Of a DNA stretch of 64,000 nucleotides, positions 1 to 9,332 are shown in pieces. Within the stretch, counting starts at the first letter, position 1. Each line of letters begins with the position of its first letter. This stretch comes from Ohtaekwangia koreensis (GTDB lineage: Bacteria; Bacteroidota; Bacteroidia; Cytophagales; Cyclobacteriaceae). The notes under the pieces are model-generated. The model ran no database searches. It was given only the letters and a program-made list of their open reading frames with translations, and had not been told where the DNA came from. The position numbers and the translations under genes were made by a program. The DNA lies in NCBI RefSeq assembly GCF_900167975.1, contig NZ_FUZU01000001.1:654580-718579 (forward strand). Direction: 5' to 3'.

Positions 1-1
1 G

Positions 2-1387
2 GTTGTAGAAATGGGATTGGTAAAGCTATACCGCATCACGGGTAAAAAAGAATACTTGCAAACGGCAAAGTATTTCATTGAGGAGCGAGGCCATTATACT
101 GGCTACGATCCCAAGAGTAAAGATCCCTGGAAAAGCGGAGCCTACTGGCAGGATCATAAACCTGTTACGGAACAAATGGAAGCTACAGGACACGCCGTCC
201 GCGCTGGATATTTATATGCCGCCATGGCAGATATAGCAGCCTTAACCGATGATAAAGCTTTTCTGAATGCTATCGATTCTATCTGGAACAACGTTGTTAC
301 CAAGAAGATCTATATACAAGGAGGCGTTGGCGCGATTGGTGATGGCGAACGTTTCGGTGAAAACTACGAATTGCCGAATGCAACGGCATACAATGAAACC
401 TGTGCCGCGATTGCCAATGTATATTGGAACCACCGGATGTTCCTGTTACACGGTGATGCCAAGTATATAGATATACTCGAAAAATCTTTATACAACGGAT
501 TGATCTCGGGCGTAGGCATGGATGGTAAATCGTTTTTCTATACCAATGCAATGGAAATCAAGAATAGCTTCCTGCATAAAGATATGGAAGCACAACGTTC
601 AGGCTGGTTCCCATGTTCCTGCTGTCCTACAAACGTTACCCGGCTAATTCCCTCCGTGCCAGGCTATATATACGCGCAGAAAGGTAGCGATGTATATGTG
701 AATCTGTTCATCAGCGGTACGTCCTCTATTACGGTGAATAACAAACCTGTACAGATTGAGCAGAAGAACAATTACCCATGGGATGGAAAACTGACGTTCG
801 CCATAGCGCCCAAAACAGCGCAGGCATTTAATTTACTTGTGCGCCTTCCGGGATGGTCGCAGAACCAGGCCATGCCCTCCGATCTATATACTTTCGCAGA
901 TGCTTCTGATAAAAAAGTAGTAATCACCGTCAACGGGAAACCTGAAAATTACACAGTGCAAAACGGTTACGCTGTATTGAATAAGAAATGGAAGAAAGGT
1001 GATGTAGTAGAAGTAAATCTGCCGATGGATGTCAGAAAGATTGTCGCCAATAAAAATGTTAAAAATGATATTGGGAAGATCGCGTTACAACGCGGCCCTA
1101 TAGTATACTGCGCAGAGTGGCCTGATAACAACGGAAAGACCAGCAACCTCATTATCCCTGCTGGGACATCTTTTACAACCGAGTATAAAGCTGATCTGCT
1201 GAATGGCGTTACCGTATTGAAGGGTGAGGCGACTGCTATAAAAGTTGATACGCAACATAACGCGGTATCAACTACAAAGCAAAACTTCACTGCGATTCCA
1301 TACTATGCCTGGGCACATCGCGGTAAAGGTGAAATGGCGATTTGGTTCCCGGTCACCATCACCGATATAGATATCATTTCAAAATAG
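2..1387 (+). CDS. GH127 beta-L-arabinofuranosidase, 5' partial
   Basis: The reading frame is open to the left window edge (codons for Val-Val-Glu precede the first Met at position 11), so the N-terminus and any signal peptide lie outside the window. The visible 458+ residues match the (alpha/alpha)6-barrel glycoside hydrolase family 127 (HypBA1 type), which removes beta-L-arabinofuranosyl units. The family's zinc/catalytic cysteine site is visible: Glu and Cys in [11 protein letters not shown] and the Cys pair in [15 protein letters not shown]. The remaining C-terminal part is beta-rich and fits the family's C-terminal domain. It is followed 31 bp later by araA on the same strand, which supports a role in arabinose release. 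Some homologues are annotated only as DUF1680; the substrate is inferred. Confidence 0.85.
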   Translation, partial: VVEMGLVKLYRITGKKEYLQTAKYFIEERGHYTGYDPKSKDPWKSGAYWQDHKPVTEQMEATGHAVRAGYLYAAMADIAALTDDKAFLNAIDSIWNNVVTKKIYIQGGVGAIGDGERFGENYELPNATAYNETCAAIANVYWNHRMFLLHGDAKYIDILEKSLYNGLISGVGMDGKSFFYTNAMEIKNSFLHKDMEAQRSGWFPCSCCPTNVTRLIPSVPGYIYAQKGSDVYVNLFISGTSSITVNNKPVQIEQKNNYPWDGKLTFAIAPKTAQAFNLLVRLPGWSQNQAMPSDLYTFADASDKKVVITVNGKPENYTVQNGYAVLNKKWKKGDVVEVNLPMDVRKIVANKNVKNDIGKIALQRGPIVYCAEWPDNNGKTSNLIIPAGTSFTTEYKADLLNGVTVLKGEATAIKVDTQHNAVSTTKQNFTAIPYYAWAHRGKGEMAIWFPVTITDIDIISK

Positions 1388-1418
1388 TATATACTTTAAA
1401 AGAATAAACAATACATCG

Positions 1419-2909
1419 ATGACTGATCTGAAAAAATTGGAAGTGTGGTTTGTTACCGGTAGCCAGCATTTGTATGGTGAGGAGACCCTGAAGAAAGTAG
1501 CAGAACACTCGCAGCAGATTGCCCGCGAACTGGATGCTTCACCAGATATAGCTGTGAAAGTAATCTTCAAGCCGGTATTGAAATCACCGGAAGAAATATA
1601 CCAACTCTGTCAGGAAGTAAATACAGCAAAAAATTGCATCGGTATCATCGCATGGATGCATACATTCTCGCCTGCTAAAATGTGGATTGGCGGACTTAAA
1701 GTATTGCAGAAACCACTGCTTCATTTGCACACACAGTTCAACCGTGATATACCTTGGAAAGATATAGACATGGATTTCATGAACCTCAATCAAAGTGCGC
1801 ACGGTGACCGTGAATTCGGTTTCATTATGTCGCGTATGCGGTTGGAGCGTAAAGTCGTTGTAGGACATTGGCAGGATAAAGGTGTACAGGCAAAGTTAAA
1901 TGCATGGCTTCGCGCAGCCAGCGGATGGCACGATTGGCAAGGCGCTAAGTTTTGTCGCTTCGGAGATAACATGCGCCAGGTGGCCGTTACAGAAGGCGAT
2001 AAAGTTGAAGCCGAAATCAAATTCGGTTACTCCGTCAACGGTTTTGGTATGGGCGACCTCGTAAAAGTGATCAACGCTATATCTGACAATGCCATCGACA
2101 AACTCACCAGTGAATACGAGCAGAGATATACTATAGGAGCATCCTTGCGTAAAGGTGGCGACAAGCATCAGGCATTGCGTGAAGCAGCAAAGATTGAACT
2201 TGGTCTGCGTACATTTTTAGAAGAAGGAAATTTTAAGGGCTTTACCGATACATTCGAAGACCTTCATGGACTCGTGCAACTTCCCGGTATAGCAGTACAA
2301 CGTCTGATGGCCGATGGCTACGGCTTCGGTGCAGAAGGCGATTGGAAGACAGCGGCTTTGGTTCGCGCTATGAAAGTGATGGGAAGCGGATTGAAAGGTG
2401 GTAATTCATTTATGGAAGACTATACGTATCATTTCGATCCATCGAATCAAATGGTATTGGGAGCACACATGCTGGAAATTTGTGAGTCGATTGCAGATGG
2501 TAAAGCATCGTGCGAGATTCATCCATTGGGTATAGGAGGAAAAGCTGATCCTGTACGATTGGTATTTAATAGCGCACCGGGTGCAGCCCTAAACGCTTCC
2601 GTTGTTGATATGGGAAATCGTTTCAGGTTACTGGTAAATGAAGTAGAGGCTGTTGCACCGTTGCACGATCTGCCAAAGCTTCCGGTAGCACGTGTACTCT
2701 GGAAACCATATCCGGATATGCTCACCGGTTGTGCCGCGTGGATTCTAGCCGGAGGCGCTCACCATACGTGCTATAGTCAGAATCTGACTTCCGAACATTT
2801 ACAGGATTTCGCTGAGATGGCAGGAATAGAATATGTGCTCATCGGTAAAGAAACCAATCTATACCAGTTCAAGAACGAACTGCGCTGGAACGAAGTATAC
2901 TATAAATAA
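1419..2909 (+). CDS. araA: L-arabinose isomerase
   Basis: This enzyme converts L-arabinose to L-ribulose in the cytoplasm, the first intracellular step of the isomerase pathway. At 496 residues it has the family's usual length. The N-terminus ([16 protein letters not shown]) is typical. The metal/catalytic residues known from E. coli AraA are all recognisable: Glu in [17 protein letters not shown], Glu in [10 protein letters not shown], His in [11 protein letters not shown] and His in [11 protein letters not shown]. It sits between a GH127 gene and a sugar symporter, on the same strand. The kinase and epimerase (araB, araD) are not in the window and may lie to the left. The ATG at 1419 is preceded by AT-rich sequence with no Shine-Dalgarno, as is common in Bacteroidota. 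Confidence 0.97.
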   Translation: MTDLKKLEVWFVTGSQHLYGEETLKKVAEHSQQIARELDASPDIAVKVIFKPVLKSPEEIYQLCQEVNTAKNCIGIIAWMHTFSPAKMWIGGLKVLQKPLLHLHTQFNRDIPWKDIDMDFMNLNQSAHGDREFGFIMSRMRLERKVVVGHWQDKGVQAKLNAWLRAASGWHDWQGAKFCRFGDNMRQVAVTEGDKVEAEIKFGYSVNGFGMGDLVKVINAISDNAIDKLTSEYEQRYTIGASLRKGGDKHQALREAAKIELGLRTFLEEGNFKGFTDTFEDLHGLVQLPGIAVQRLMADGYGFGAEGDWKTAALVRAMKVMGSGLKGGNSFMEDYTYHFDPSNQMVLGAHMLEICESIADGKASCEIHPLGIGGKADPVRLVFNSAPGAALNASVVDMGNRFRLLVNEVEAVAPLHDLPKLPVARVLWKPYPDMLTGCAAWILAGGAHHTCYSQNLTSEHLQDFAEMAGIEYVLIGKETNLYQFKNELRWNEVYYK

Positions 2910-2915
2910 TTGCTG

Positions 2916-2955
2916 ATTGCTCGCTATTGAATTTTTGTAATCAATAGCGAGCAAT
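2916..2955 (+). terminator. 15-bp perfect stem-loop between araA and the symporter
   Basis: Positions 2916-2930 (ATTGCTCGCTATTGA) and 2941-2955 are exact reverse complements with a 10-base loop. No T-run follows, so it does not look like a standard intrinsic terminator. It may instead be an mRNA-stabilising or processing hairpin, or a partial terminator that lowers expression of the downstream symporter. The structure is seen directly; the role is inferred. Confidence 0.5.
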
Positions 2956-2998
2956 AGTAAGCCGTAACCTTAAACTCCAAAACCTATATCTATATCTT

Positions 2999-4687
2999 AT
3001 GAATCAAAATCTTGTTTTTGCTGATTACCTGGTATTTATAATTTACTTCGTTATTGTATCGGGCTATGGATATTGGGTATACCAACGGAAGAAGAAAGAG
3101 GTTACCGATACAAAAGATTTTTTTCTCGCAGAAGGATCACTCACCTGGTGGGCTATTGGTGCTTCGCTGATCGCTTCAAATATTTCGGCCGAACAGTTTA
3201 TCGGTATGAGCGGTGAAGGTTATTTTGTGGGGATTGCTGTGGCGGCCTACGAATGGATTGCTGCTGTAGCCCTGATCATTATAGCGATCTGGTTCATTCC
3301 GATTTATTTGAAGAATAAGATCTATACCATGCCGCAGTTTTTGAAAACACGCTACAATGAAACAGTAGCGTTGATCATGGCGGTGTTCTGGTTGTTCCTG
3401 TACATCTTCGTTAATCTTACTTCAATTTTATATTTAGGTGCTGTTGCCATCAATGGACTAGTAGGCGGGGAGTCTTTACATATACTCATGATAGGACTGG
3501 CGCTATTCGCGTTGGTGATTACACTCGGTGGTATGAAGGTGATTGGTTATACCGATGTAATCCAGGTAGGCGTGCTAATCATTGGCGGACTGGCAACTAT
3601 ATATTTAGCGTTGACAATCGTCAGTGAAAAATTCGGTATGGGCTCCAGCGCGGTAGAAGGTTTTAAAATATTGATGAAAGATGCTCCGGATCATTTTCAC
3701 ATGATTCTTGCCAAGCCTGATGCTGACGCACCACAGGCATATATTGATAAATATTTAGTACTGCCGGGCATTGCCATGTACTTTGCAGGTCAGTGGATTG
3801 TAAACCTGAATTACTGGGGATGCAATCAGTATATAACTCAACGTGCATTGGGAGCAGATCTTCAAACAGCCCGCACCGGTATTTTGTTTGCAGGCTTGAT
3901 CAAGCTGATGATGCCAATCATCGTAATGTTGCCAGGTATAGCAGCATATGTACTCTATAAAAATGGACACTTGCCACAACTTGAAGGTGGAAGCAAAGAT
4001 GGCGCGTACTCTGCTATCCTTGGTTTTCTTCCGAGCGGTCTGAAAGGTCTTTCTATTGCAGCGTTGACTGCGGCTATTGTTGCATCGCTTGCCGGAAAGC
4101 TCAATAGTATATCTACAATCTTCACGCTCGATATATATAAGAAGTACTTCAAGACCTCGGCCGATGAAAAGAACATGGTGTGGATCGGACGTCTTACTGT
4201 ATTTGGTTCTATGATCCTTGCATTGATCTTTACCTGGGAAGATCTGTTGGGTATAGGTGGTGAAGGTGGTTTTACATTCATCCAAAAATATACAGGGTAT
4301 ATTAGCCCAGGTGTATTTGCCATGTTCATTCTCGGCATGTTCTGGAAACGAACTACCGGTGCAGCTGCAATTGCAGGTGTCATAACCGGTTTTGCTTTGT
4401 CTGTTTTCTTCAACCAGTTTGCTACATCTGTTTTTGGTAATGAGACATTTTTCTACACAGCATTTCCAAATGGAAAAGGTGGATACGAAATACCGTTCCT
4501 GATCTGCATGGGGTTATCGTTCATGTTCACCATGATCGTGATGATCGTCATGAGTTTTGCAGGACCGAAAGTAAACCCGAAAGCTTTCGATATTGATCGG
4601 AAGATGTTCGCGGTGAAGCCCGCTACATTGGTATTGATCATTCTGACACTTATGATTTTGGCAGCTTTATATGTTAAGTTCTGGTAA
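2999..4687 (+). CDS. Sodium:solute symporter (SSS/SGLT family), probable arabinose importer
   Basis: This 562-residue integral membrane protein has about 14 hydrophobic segments from residue 8 to the C-terminus. The first-helix region FFLAEGSLTWWAIGASLIAS followed by NISAEQFIGMSGEGY is characteristic of vSGLT-like sodium/sugar symporters. The segment NLNYWGCNQYITQRALGA matches the conserved SGLT substrate/sodium region. By family it imports a sugar with Na+ across the cytoplasmic membrane. The position between araA and araR makes L-arabinose the likely substrate, which is inferred. Close relatives carry galactose, glucose or myo-inositol, so substrate cannot be fixed from sequence alone. Confidence 0.9.
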   Translation: MNQNLVFADYLVFIIYFVIVSGYGYWVYQRKKKEVTDTKDFFLAEGSLTWWAIGASLIASNISAEQFIGMSGEGYFVGIAVAAYEWIAAVALIIIAIWFIPIYLKNKIYTMPQFLKTRYNETVALIMAVFWLFLYIFVNLTSILYLGAVAINGLVGGESLHILMIGLALFALVITLGGMKVIGYTDVIQVGVLIIGGLATIYLALTIVSEKFGMGSSAVEGFKILMKDAPDHFHMILAKPDADAPQAYIDKYLVLPGIAMYFAGQWIVNLNYWGCNQYITQRALGADLQTARTGILFAGLIKLMMPIIVMLPGIAAYVLYKNGHLPQLEGGSKDGAYSAILGFLPSGLKGLSIAALTAAIVASLAGKLNSISTIFTLDIYKKYFKTSADEKNMVWIGRLTVFGSMILALIFTWEDLLGIGGEGGFTFIQKYTGYISPGVFAMFILGMFWKRTTGAAAIAGVITGFALSVFFNQFATSVFGNETFFYTAFPNGKGGYEIPFLICMGLSFMFTMIVMIVMSFAGPKVNPKAFDIDRKMFAVKPATLVLIILTLMILAALYVKFW

Positions 4688-4723
4688 TATTTAGGATATT
4701 ACGGGCTACTTAGCGCCTCATCT

Positions 4724-5413
4724 ATGGATATTAATAAATACAAGAGTCATGATCGCATACTGGTCGCTGTAGACTGTATCATTTTCGGCTTCGATGGTCA
4801 GCAGTTGAAAGCACTGCTGATCAAACGAGGCTTCGAACCGGAAATAGGAAAGTGGTCGTTGATGGGAGGTTTTGTTAGCCAGGATGAAAGTACAGATGAA
4901 GCTGCAGCACGCGTGTTGCATCAGCTCACCGGTATGCACAATATATATATGGAGCAGTTACATTGCTTTAGCGATGTTAAGCGTGATGCTGCGGGCCGCG
5001 TTATATCTGTAGCATATTTTGCATTGATCAACATTGCAGATTATAGTGAACAACTACAACTTGAACATGAAGCTCGTTGGTTTCATCTCAACAAGATACC
5101 GGAATTGATCTTCGACCATAAAGAGATGGTGACGCTGGCGAAAGAAAGACTTCGACAGAAAGTAACCAATCATCCGATCGGATTTGAATTGCTCCCTGAA
5201 AAATTTACGTTGCCCTCTCTTCAGAACCTATATGAAGCCATCTATGAAGAACCGCTCGACAAACGGAACTTCACACGTAAAATCTTATCACTCGGTATAC
5301 TGAACAAACTTGATGAGAAGGAAAAAGAGTCGTCCCGTAAGGGTGCCTTCTACTATATCTTTGATAAGAATAAATATAGCAAGCTTCACCAGGAAGGTGT
5401 AAAGTTTATCTGA
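4724..5413 (+). CDS. araR: Nudix-type transcriptional regulator AraR
   Basis: This 229-residue protein has an N-terminal Nudix fold (about residues 10-145) and a C-terminal winged-helix region (about 150-225), the layout of the NrtR/AraR family. In Bacteroides the family member AraR represses arabinose genes and releases DNA when L-arabinose binds. The Nudix box (residues 49-71, GGFVSQDESTDEAAARVLHQ then LTGM) keeps the glycines and first Glu, but the REUxEE glutamates are Val64, Gln67 and Leu68. Hydrolase activity is therefore unlikely and ligand sensing is expected. It lies 36 bp behind the symporter and just before the GH51/GH43 operon. Function as arabinose regulator is inferred from family and context. 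Confidence 0.85.
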   Translation: MDINKYKSHDRILVAVDCIIFGFDGQQLKALLIKRGFEPEIGKWSLMGGFVSQDESTDEAAARVLHQLTGMHNIYMEQLHCFSDVKRDAAGRVISVAYFALINIADYSEQLQLEHEARWFHLNKIPELIFDHKEMVTLAKERLRQKVTNHPIGFELLPEKFTLPSLQNLYEAIYEEPLDKRNFTRKILSLGILNKLDEKEKESSRKGAFYYIFDKNKYSKLHQEGVKFI

Positions 5414-5791
5414 TATACTCTTTGCTGATTTTTTTATTTTTCAAATGAATTTCCTTTGAACGGGGTTTCTATTCCTGTTTTTTATTCTTGAAAAAAATGG
5501 TTTAAAAAAATAAATGTTGTCGATACATTTTAATTTAATAAGTGTAAATTGTACTGTTATTGTAAACGATTTAACTGCTCGGAATGGCATACTTGTAAAA
5601 ACTATAAGCCTAATTGGCGAACACTGTCAGTCAAGATGAGCTGGTTTTACGCATCGATTTAGTTGTCCAATAAAGACAATATATAGTATCGATGATGAAT
5701 GAATTTGCAATAACTAAAATATACTTCATTGGTTTTCGCAACAGCATGATCAATGAAATCAGAAGCCGTCTTAATTTAACTTAAACCAATA
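5414..5791. promoter_or_regulatory. Control region of the arabinanase operon, candidate AraR operators
   Basis: This 378-bp gap between araR and the GH51/GH51/GH43 operon is strongly AT-rich and contains two notable dyads. At 5512-5530, AAATGT and ACATTT flank 7 bases. At 5652-5694 there is a nested inverted repeat: outer arms CATCGAT (5652-5658) and ATCGATG (5688-5694), inner arms TTGTC (5663-5667) and GACAA (5675-5679). A regulator gene next to a gap of this size suggests operators and a promoter for the operon. No clean TAnnTTTG box was found. A 30-codon ORF at 5692-5784 is probably chance. Confidence 0.4.
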
Positions 5792-7327
5792 ATGAAAAAG
5801 TATTTCTTACTGTGTAGTTTGTGTCTACTCTTCACTCTTACACAAAGCTTTGGACAGTCACAAGCAAAGCTTAGCCTGCAGCCTGGTACTCCGCAGCTCA
5901 CCATCAGTAAACATATCTATGGAAATTTTGCCGAGCATCTTGGCAAATGTGTATACGGTGGTTTTTATGTCGGAGAGAACAATACTAAAATTCCAAATAC
6001 AAATGGTGTCCGTAACGATGTTGTGGCAGCATTGAAGAAATTAAAAATTCCAAACCTGCGTTGGCCAGGCGGTTGCTTCGCTGACACCTATCATTGGAAA
6101 CAGGGTATAGGACCAAAAGATAAACGTCCTACTATGATAAACCAATGGTGGGGTGGCGTCACAGAAGATAACAGTTTTGGTACACATGATTTTCTAAACA
6201 TGTGCGAACTGATTGGTACCGAACCATACCTCGCAGCAAATGTAGGAAGTGGAACCGTGGAAGAATTAACGGACTGGGTACAGTACGTAAACTTCCAAGG
6301 CACAAGTCCGATGTCGAAACTGCGTGCTGAAAACGGAAGAGCAAATCCATGGAAAGTAAAATACTGGGGTGTAGGCAATGAAGCCTGGGGCTGCGGTGGA
6401 AACATGAAGCCTGAGCACTACGCAAATATCTACAGACAGTACTCTACATTTATGGCTGGTGACAAACTTTTCAAAATTGCTTCCGGTGCAAACTCTTCAG
6501 ACTATAACTGGACAGAAGTATTAATGCGTGATATACCACACCACATGATGTCGGGTGTTGCACTTCATCATTACTCTGTAATCCAATGGGATAAGAAAGG
6601 ATCTGCTACCAATTTCTCAGAAGATCTATACTTTGCTACACTGAAGTCTGCGCTGTTTATGGATGAGCTGATCACCAAGCACACAGCCATCATGGATAAG
6701 TATGATCCGAAAAAACAAGTAGCCCTTGTAGTGGACGAATGGGGTGGGTGGTATGACGTTGAGCCTGGAACAAACCCTGGTTTCCTGTATCAGCAAAACA
6801 CCATGCGTGATGCGATGATCGCTGGAACAACACTGAATATATTCCATAAACATTGTGAACGTGTACGCATGGCAAACCTGGCGCAGACTATAAATGTACT
6901 GCAGGCAGTAATTCTTACGAATGAAGAAAAAATGATCCTGACGCCAACGTACCATGTACTCGAAATGTATAATGTACACCAGGACGCTACGTTGCTTCCA
7001 CTCGAATTGAAAAGCACAGACTATACATTGGGTGCTGATAAGTTACCGGCTATATCCGCATCTGCATCGAAAGATAAGAATGGTGTAATCCATGTGTCGC
7101 TGGTAAACATCGATCCCAAGAAAGCACAGGACATCACGATTACATTGGATGGAAAAGCTACCGCAGTGACCGGAAAAATTCTGGCGTCTGCTTCTATGCA
7201 AGACCACAATACATTTGAAAGTCCGGAGAAGATCAAGCCAGTTCCTTTCAAAGGCGCTCAGTTAAAAGGCAATAACCTGACGGTAAAATTACCGGCTTGT
7301 TCTGTGGTGGTGCTAGAACTAAAATAA
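5792..7327 (+). CDS. GH51 alpha-L-arabinofuranosidase, exported
   Basis: This 511-residue glycosidase removes alpha-L-arabinofuranosyl residues from arabinan or arabinoxylan fragments. A signal peptide covers roughly residues 1-21 (ending near QSFGQ), so it acts in the periplasm or outside. The GH51 acid/base is Glu197 in GVGNEAWGCGG and the nucleophile is Glu316 in VVDEWGGWYD. The (beta/alpha)8 barrel is followed by a C-terminal beta domain (about 390-511). It is the first gene of a tight operon with 7337-9319 (9-bp gap) and 9333-10310 (13-bp gap). Compared with the next gene it belongs to the shorter AbfA-type branch. The exact linkage preference is not readable from sequence. Confidence 0.93.
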   Translation: MKKYFLLCSLCLLFTLTQSFGQSQAKLSLQPGTPQLTISKHIYGNFAEHLGKCVYGGFYVGENNTKIPNTNGVRNDVVAALKKLKIPNLRWPGGCFADTYHWKQGIGPKDKRPTMINQWWGGVTEDNSFGTHDFLNMCELIGTEPYLAANVGSGTVEELTDWVQYVNFQGTSPMSKLRAENGRANPWKVKYWGVGNEAWGCGGNMKPEHYANIYRQYSTFMAGDKLFKIASGANSSDYNWTEVLMRDIPHHMMSGVALHHYSVIQWDKKGSATNFSEDLYFATLKSALFMDELITKHTAIMDKYDPKKQVALVVDEWGGWYDVEPGTNPGFLYQQNTMRDAMIAGTTLNIFHKHCERVRMANLAQTINVLQAVILTNEEKMILTPTYHVLEMYNVHQDATLLPLELKSTDYTLGADKLPAISASASKDKNGVIHVSLVNIDPKKAQDITITLDGKATAVTGKILASASMQDHNTFESPEKIKPVPFKGAQLKGNNLTVKLPACSVVVLELK

Positions 7328-7336
7328 TCAGCAATC

Positions 7337-9319
7337 ATGAAACTATATAAGGTATATAGATGTGTAATGATGCTGTTGGCAGCAACTATAGTGTTAAGTC
7401 AGCTTGCCACTGCCCAGTCTACAGTACTTACCGTGAAAGCTGATAAACCCGGTGTTGCCATTCAGCCCAACATGTGGGGAATCTTCTTCGAAGATATAAA
7501 CTTCGCTGCAGATGGTGGTATATATGCTGAGCTGGTGAAGAACCGTTCATTTGAATTCTATGAGCCGTTAATGGGTTGGAAAGAAGCCCGCGAAGGTAGC
7601 GCAACGGGAGGGATACTGATTCAGAATCTCAGCACAACACGTCCATCAAACCCGCGGCATGCCAGTATATCATGGAATGCTGCAACGGGAGTATATAGCC
7701 TTACGAATGAAGGCTTCAGAGGAATGGGTATCAAAAAAGATCTCCAATATAATTTTTCGCTCTGGGCAAAAACGGAAGGCAATGTAAAACTGAAAATAGA
7801 GTTGCTGAATGCAAGTGGCGCAAGTATAGGCAGTACTACAATTTCAATTTCCGGTAATGAATGGAAAAAGCATACTGCTTCTTTCACAGCATCGGCAACC
7901 GAACCAAAAGGTAAACTGCGTATTTCATTTGAAGGTAAAGGTTCACTGGATGCCGACATGATCTCGTTGTTTCCAAATGACACCTGGAAGAATCGTCCCG
8001 GGGGATTGCGCGCTGATCTTGTTCAGTTGTTAGCAGACCTCAAGCCCGGCTTCATTCGTTTTCCCGGAGGATGTATAGTAGAGGGACATGAACTGGACAC
8101 ACGTTACCAATGGAAAAAAACGGTTGGACAAGTTGAGAATCGTGAGTTGATCGTGAATCGTTGGAATACGGAATTTAAGCATCGTTCCGCTCCGGATTAT
8201 TACCAGACTTTTGGCCTGGGCTTCTTTGAATATTTTCAACTGGCGGAAGATATAGGTGCAGATCCACTTCCGATTATCAACTGCGGCATGGCATGTCAGT
8301 TCAATACATCGGAAGTAGTGCCGTTAAACCAACTCGACCCCTACCTGCAGGATGCTCTTGACCTGATTGAATTTGCCAATGGATCTACCGATACCAAGTG
8401 GGGCAAGCTTCGCGCAGACATGGGACATCCGGCACCATTCAATTTGAAGATGATGGGTGTTGGTAATGAGCAGTGGGGTGAGCAATATGTAGAGCGGTAT
8501 AAAATATTTGCGAGTGCTATCAAAGCAAAGTATCCGGGTATAAAGATCATAACGAGTGCAGGTCCTTCACCAGACGGTCCGTTGTTTGAATACCTGAATC
8601 CGATATTGCGTAGTCTTAACGTTGACTTCATTGACGAGCATTATTACCGCTCGCCTGAATGGTTTTTGAAAAACGCAAGCCGCTATGATACATACGACCG
8701 GAAAGGTCCGAATATTTTTGCAGGCGAGTATGCTGCGCACACCGAGAAGAAAGTACAACCGGAAAATAAAAATAACTGGGAGAGTGCTTTGGCAGAGGCC
8801 GCTTTCATGACTGGCCTGGAGCGTAATGCAGACGTTGTGCAGATGGCTTCGTATGCTCCGCTGTTTGCGCATGTAGAAGGCTGGCAATGGACTCCTGATC
8901 TCATTTGGTTTGACAACCTTCGTTCTTTCGGTACACCAAATTATTATGTTCAGAAATTATTCTCACTGAATAAAGGAACGAATGTTCTGTCTATTACAAC
9001 CGGCAATGAAACTATAGCGGGTAAGAATGGACTATATGCTTCTGCTGTCGCAGATAACAATACGAAAGACGTTATCATTAAAGTGGTAAATACCGGTGAT
9101 AAGGAACAGAGTGTTGTGATCGAAGTGCCTGGAGTAAAGAAAGCTTCTGCTGCCGGAACATTAACCGTAATCAGAAGTGCAAATGCGGAAGATGTTAATA
9201 CCCTTGATAATCCGTTTAATGTAAAACCTGTTGAGCAAGCGATCAGCCTCAAAGGTAAAAGTATAAAAACGGTTCTTCCTGCAGGTTCCGTTTCTATTAT
9301 CAAAGTTAAGGCACTATAA
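7337..9319 (+). CDS. GH51 alpha-L-arabinofuranosidase with N-terminal carbohydrate-binding-like domain, exported
   Basis: This 660-residue protein has a signal peptide ending near TATAQS (about residue 27). The conserved start of the catalytic region (NMWGIFFEDINFAADGGIYA) is followed by an inserted beta-sandwich of CBM4/9 type (about 80-215). The barrel carries acid/base Glu378 in GVGNEQWGEQY and nucleophile Glu464 in IFAGEYAAHT. This is the longer GH51 branch, distinct from the shorter upstream GH51. It probably removes arabinose side chains from larger polymers, with the extra domain aiding binding; this is inferred. It is the second gene of the operon. A C-terminal beta domain closes the protein. 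Confidence 0.92.
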   Translation: MKLYKVYRCVMMLLAATIVLSQLATAQSTVLTVKADKPGVAIQPNMWGIFFEDINFAADGGIYAELVKNRSFEFYEPLMGWKEAREGSATGGILIQNLSTTRPSNPRHASISWNAATGVYSLTNEGFRGMGIKKDLQYNFSLWAKTEGNVKLKIELLNASGASIGSTTISISGNEWKKHTASFTASATEPKGKLRISFEGKGSLDADMISLFPNDTWKNRPGGLRADLVQLLADLKPGFIRFPGGCIVEGHELDTRYQWKKTVGQVENRELIVNRWNTEFKHRSAPDYYQTFGLGFFEYFQLAEDIGADPLPIINCGMACQFNTSEVVPLNQLDPYLQDALDLIEFANGSTDTKWGKLRADMGHPAPFNLKMMGVGNEQWGEQYVERYKIFASAIKAKYPGIKIITSAGPSPDGPLFEYLNPILRSLNVDFIDEHYYRSPEWFLKNASRYDTYDRKGPNIFAGEYAAHTEKKVQPENKNNWESALAEAAFMTGLERNADVVQMASYAPLFAHVEGWQWTPDLIWFDNLRSFGTPNYYVQKLFSLNKGTNVLSITTGNETIAGKNGLYASAVADNNTKDVIIKVVNTGDKEQSVVIEVPGVKKASAAGTLTVIRSANAEDVNTLDNPFNVKPVEQAISLKGKSIKTVLPAGSVSIIKVKAL

Positions 9320-9332
9320 ATATAGGTATACA

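Noticed and set aside
3755-4285. 176-codon minus-strand open frame inside the symporter gene
   Set aside because: It is fully antisense to a clearly conserved membrane protein and its translation has no domain-like or hydrophobic pattern.
5692-5784. 30-codon frame just upstream of the first GH51 gene (MMNEFAITKIYFIGF...)
   Set aside because: It could be a leader peptide, but no run of a regulatory amino acid or attenuator follows, and its length is easily reached by chance in AT-rich DNA.
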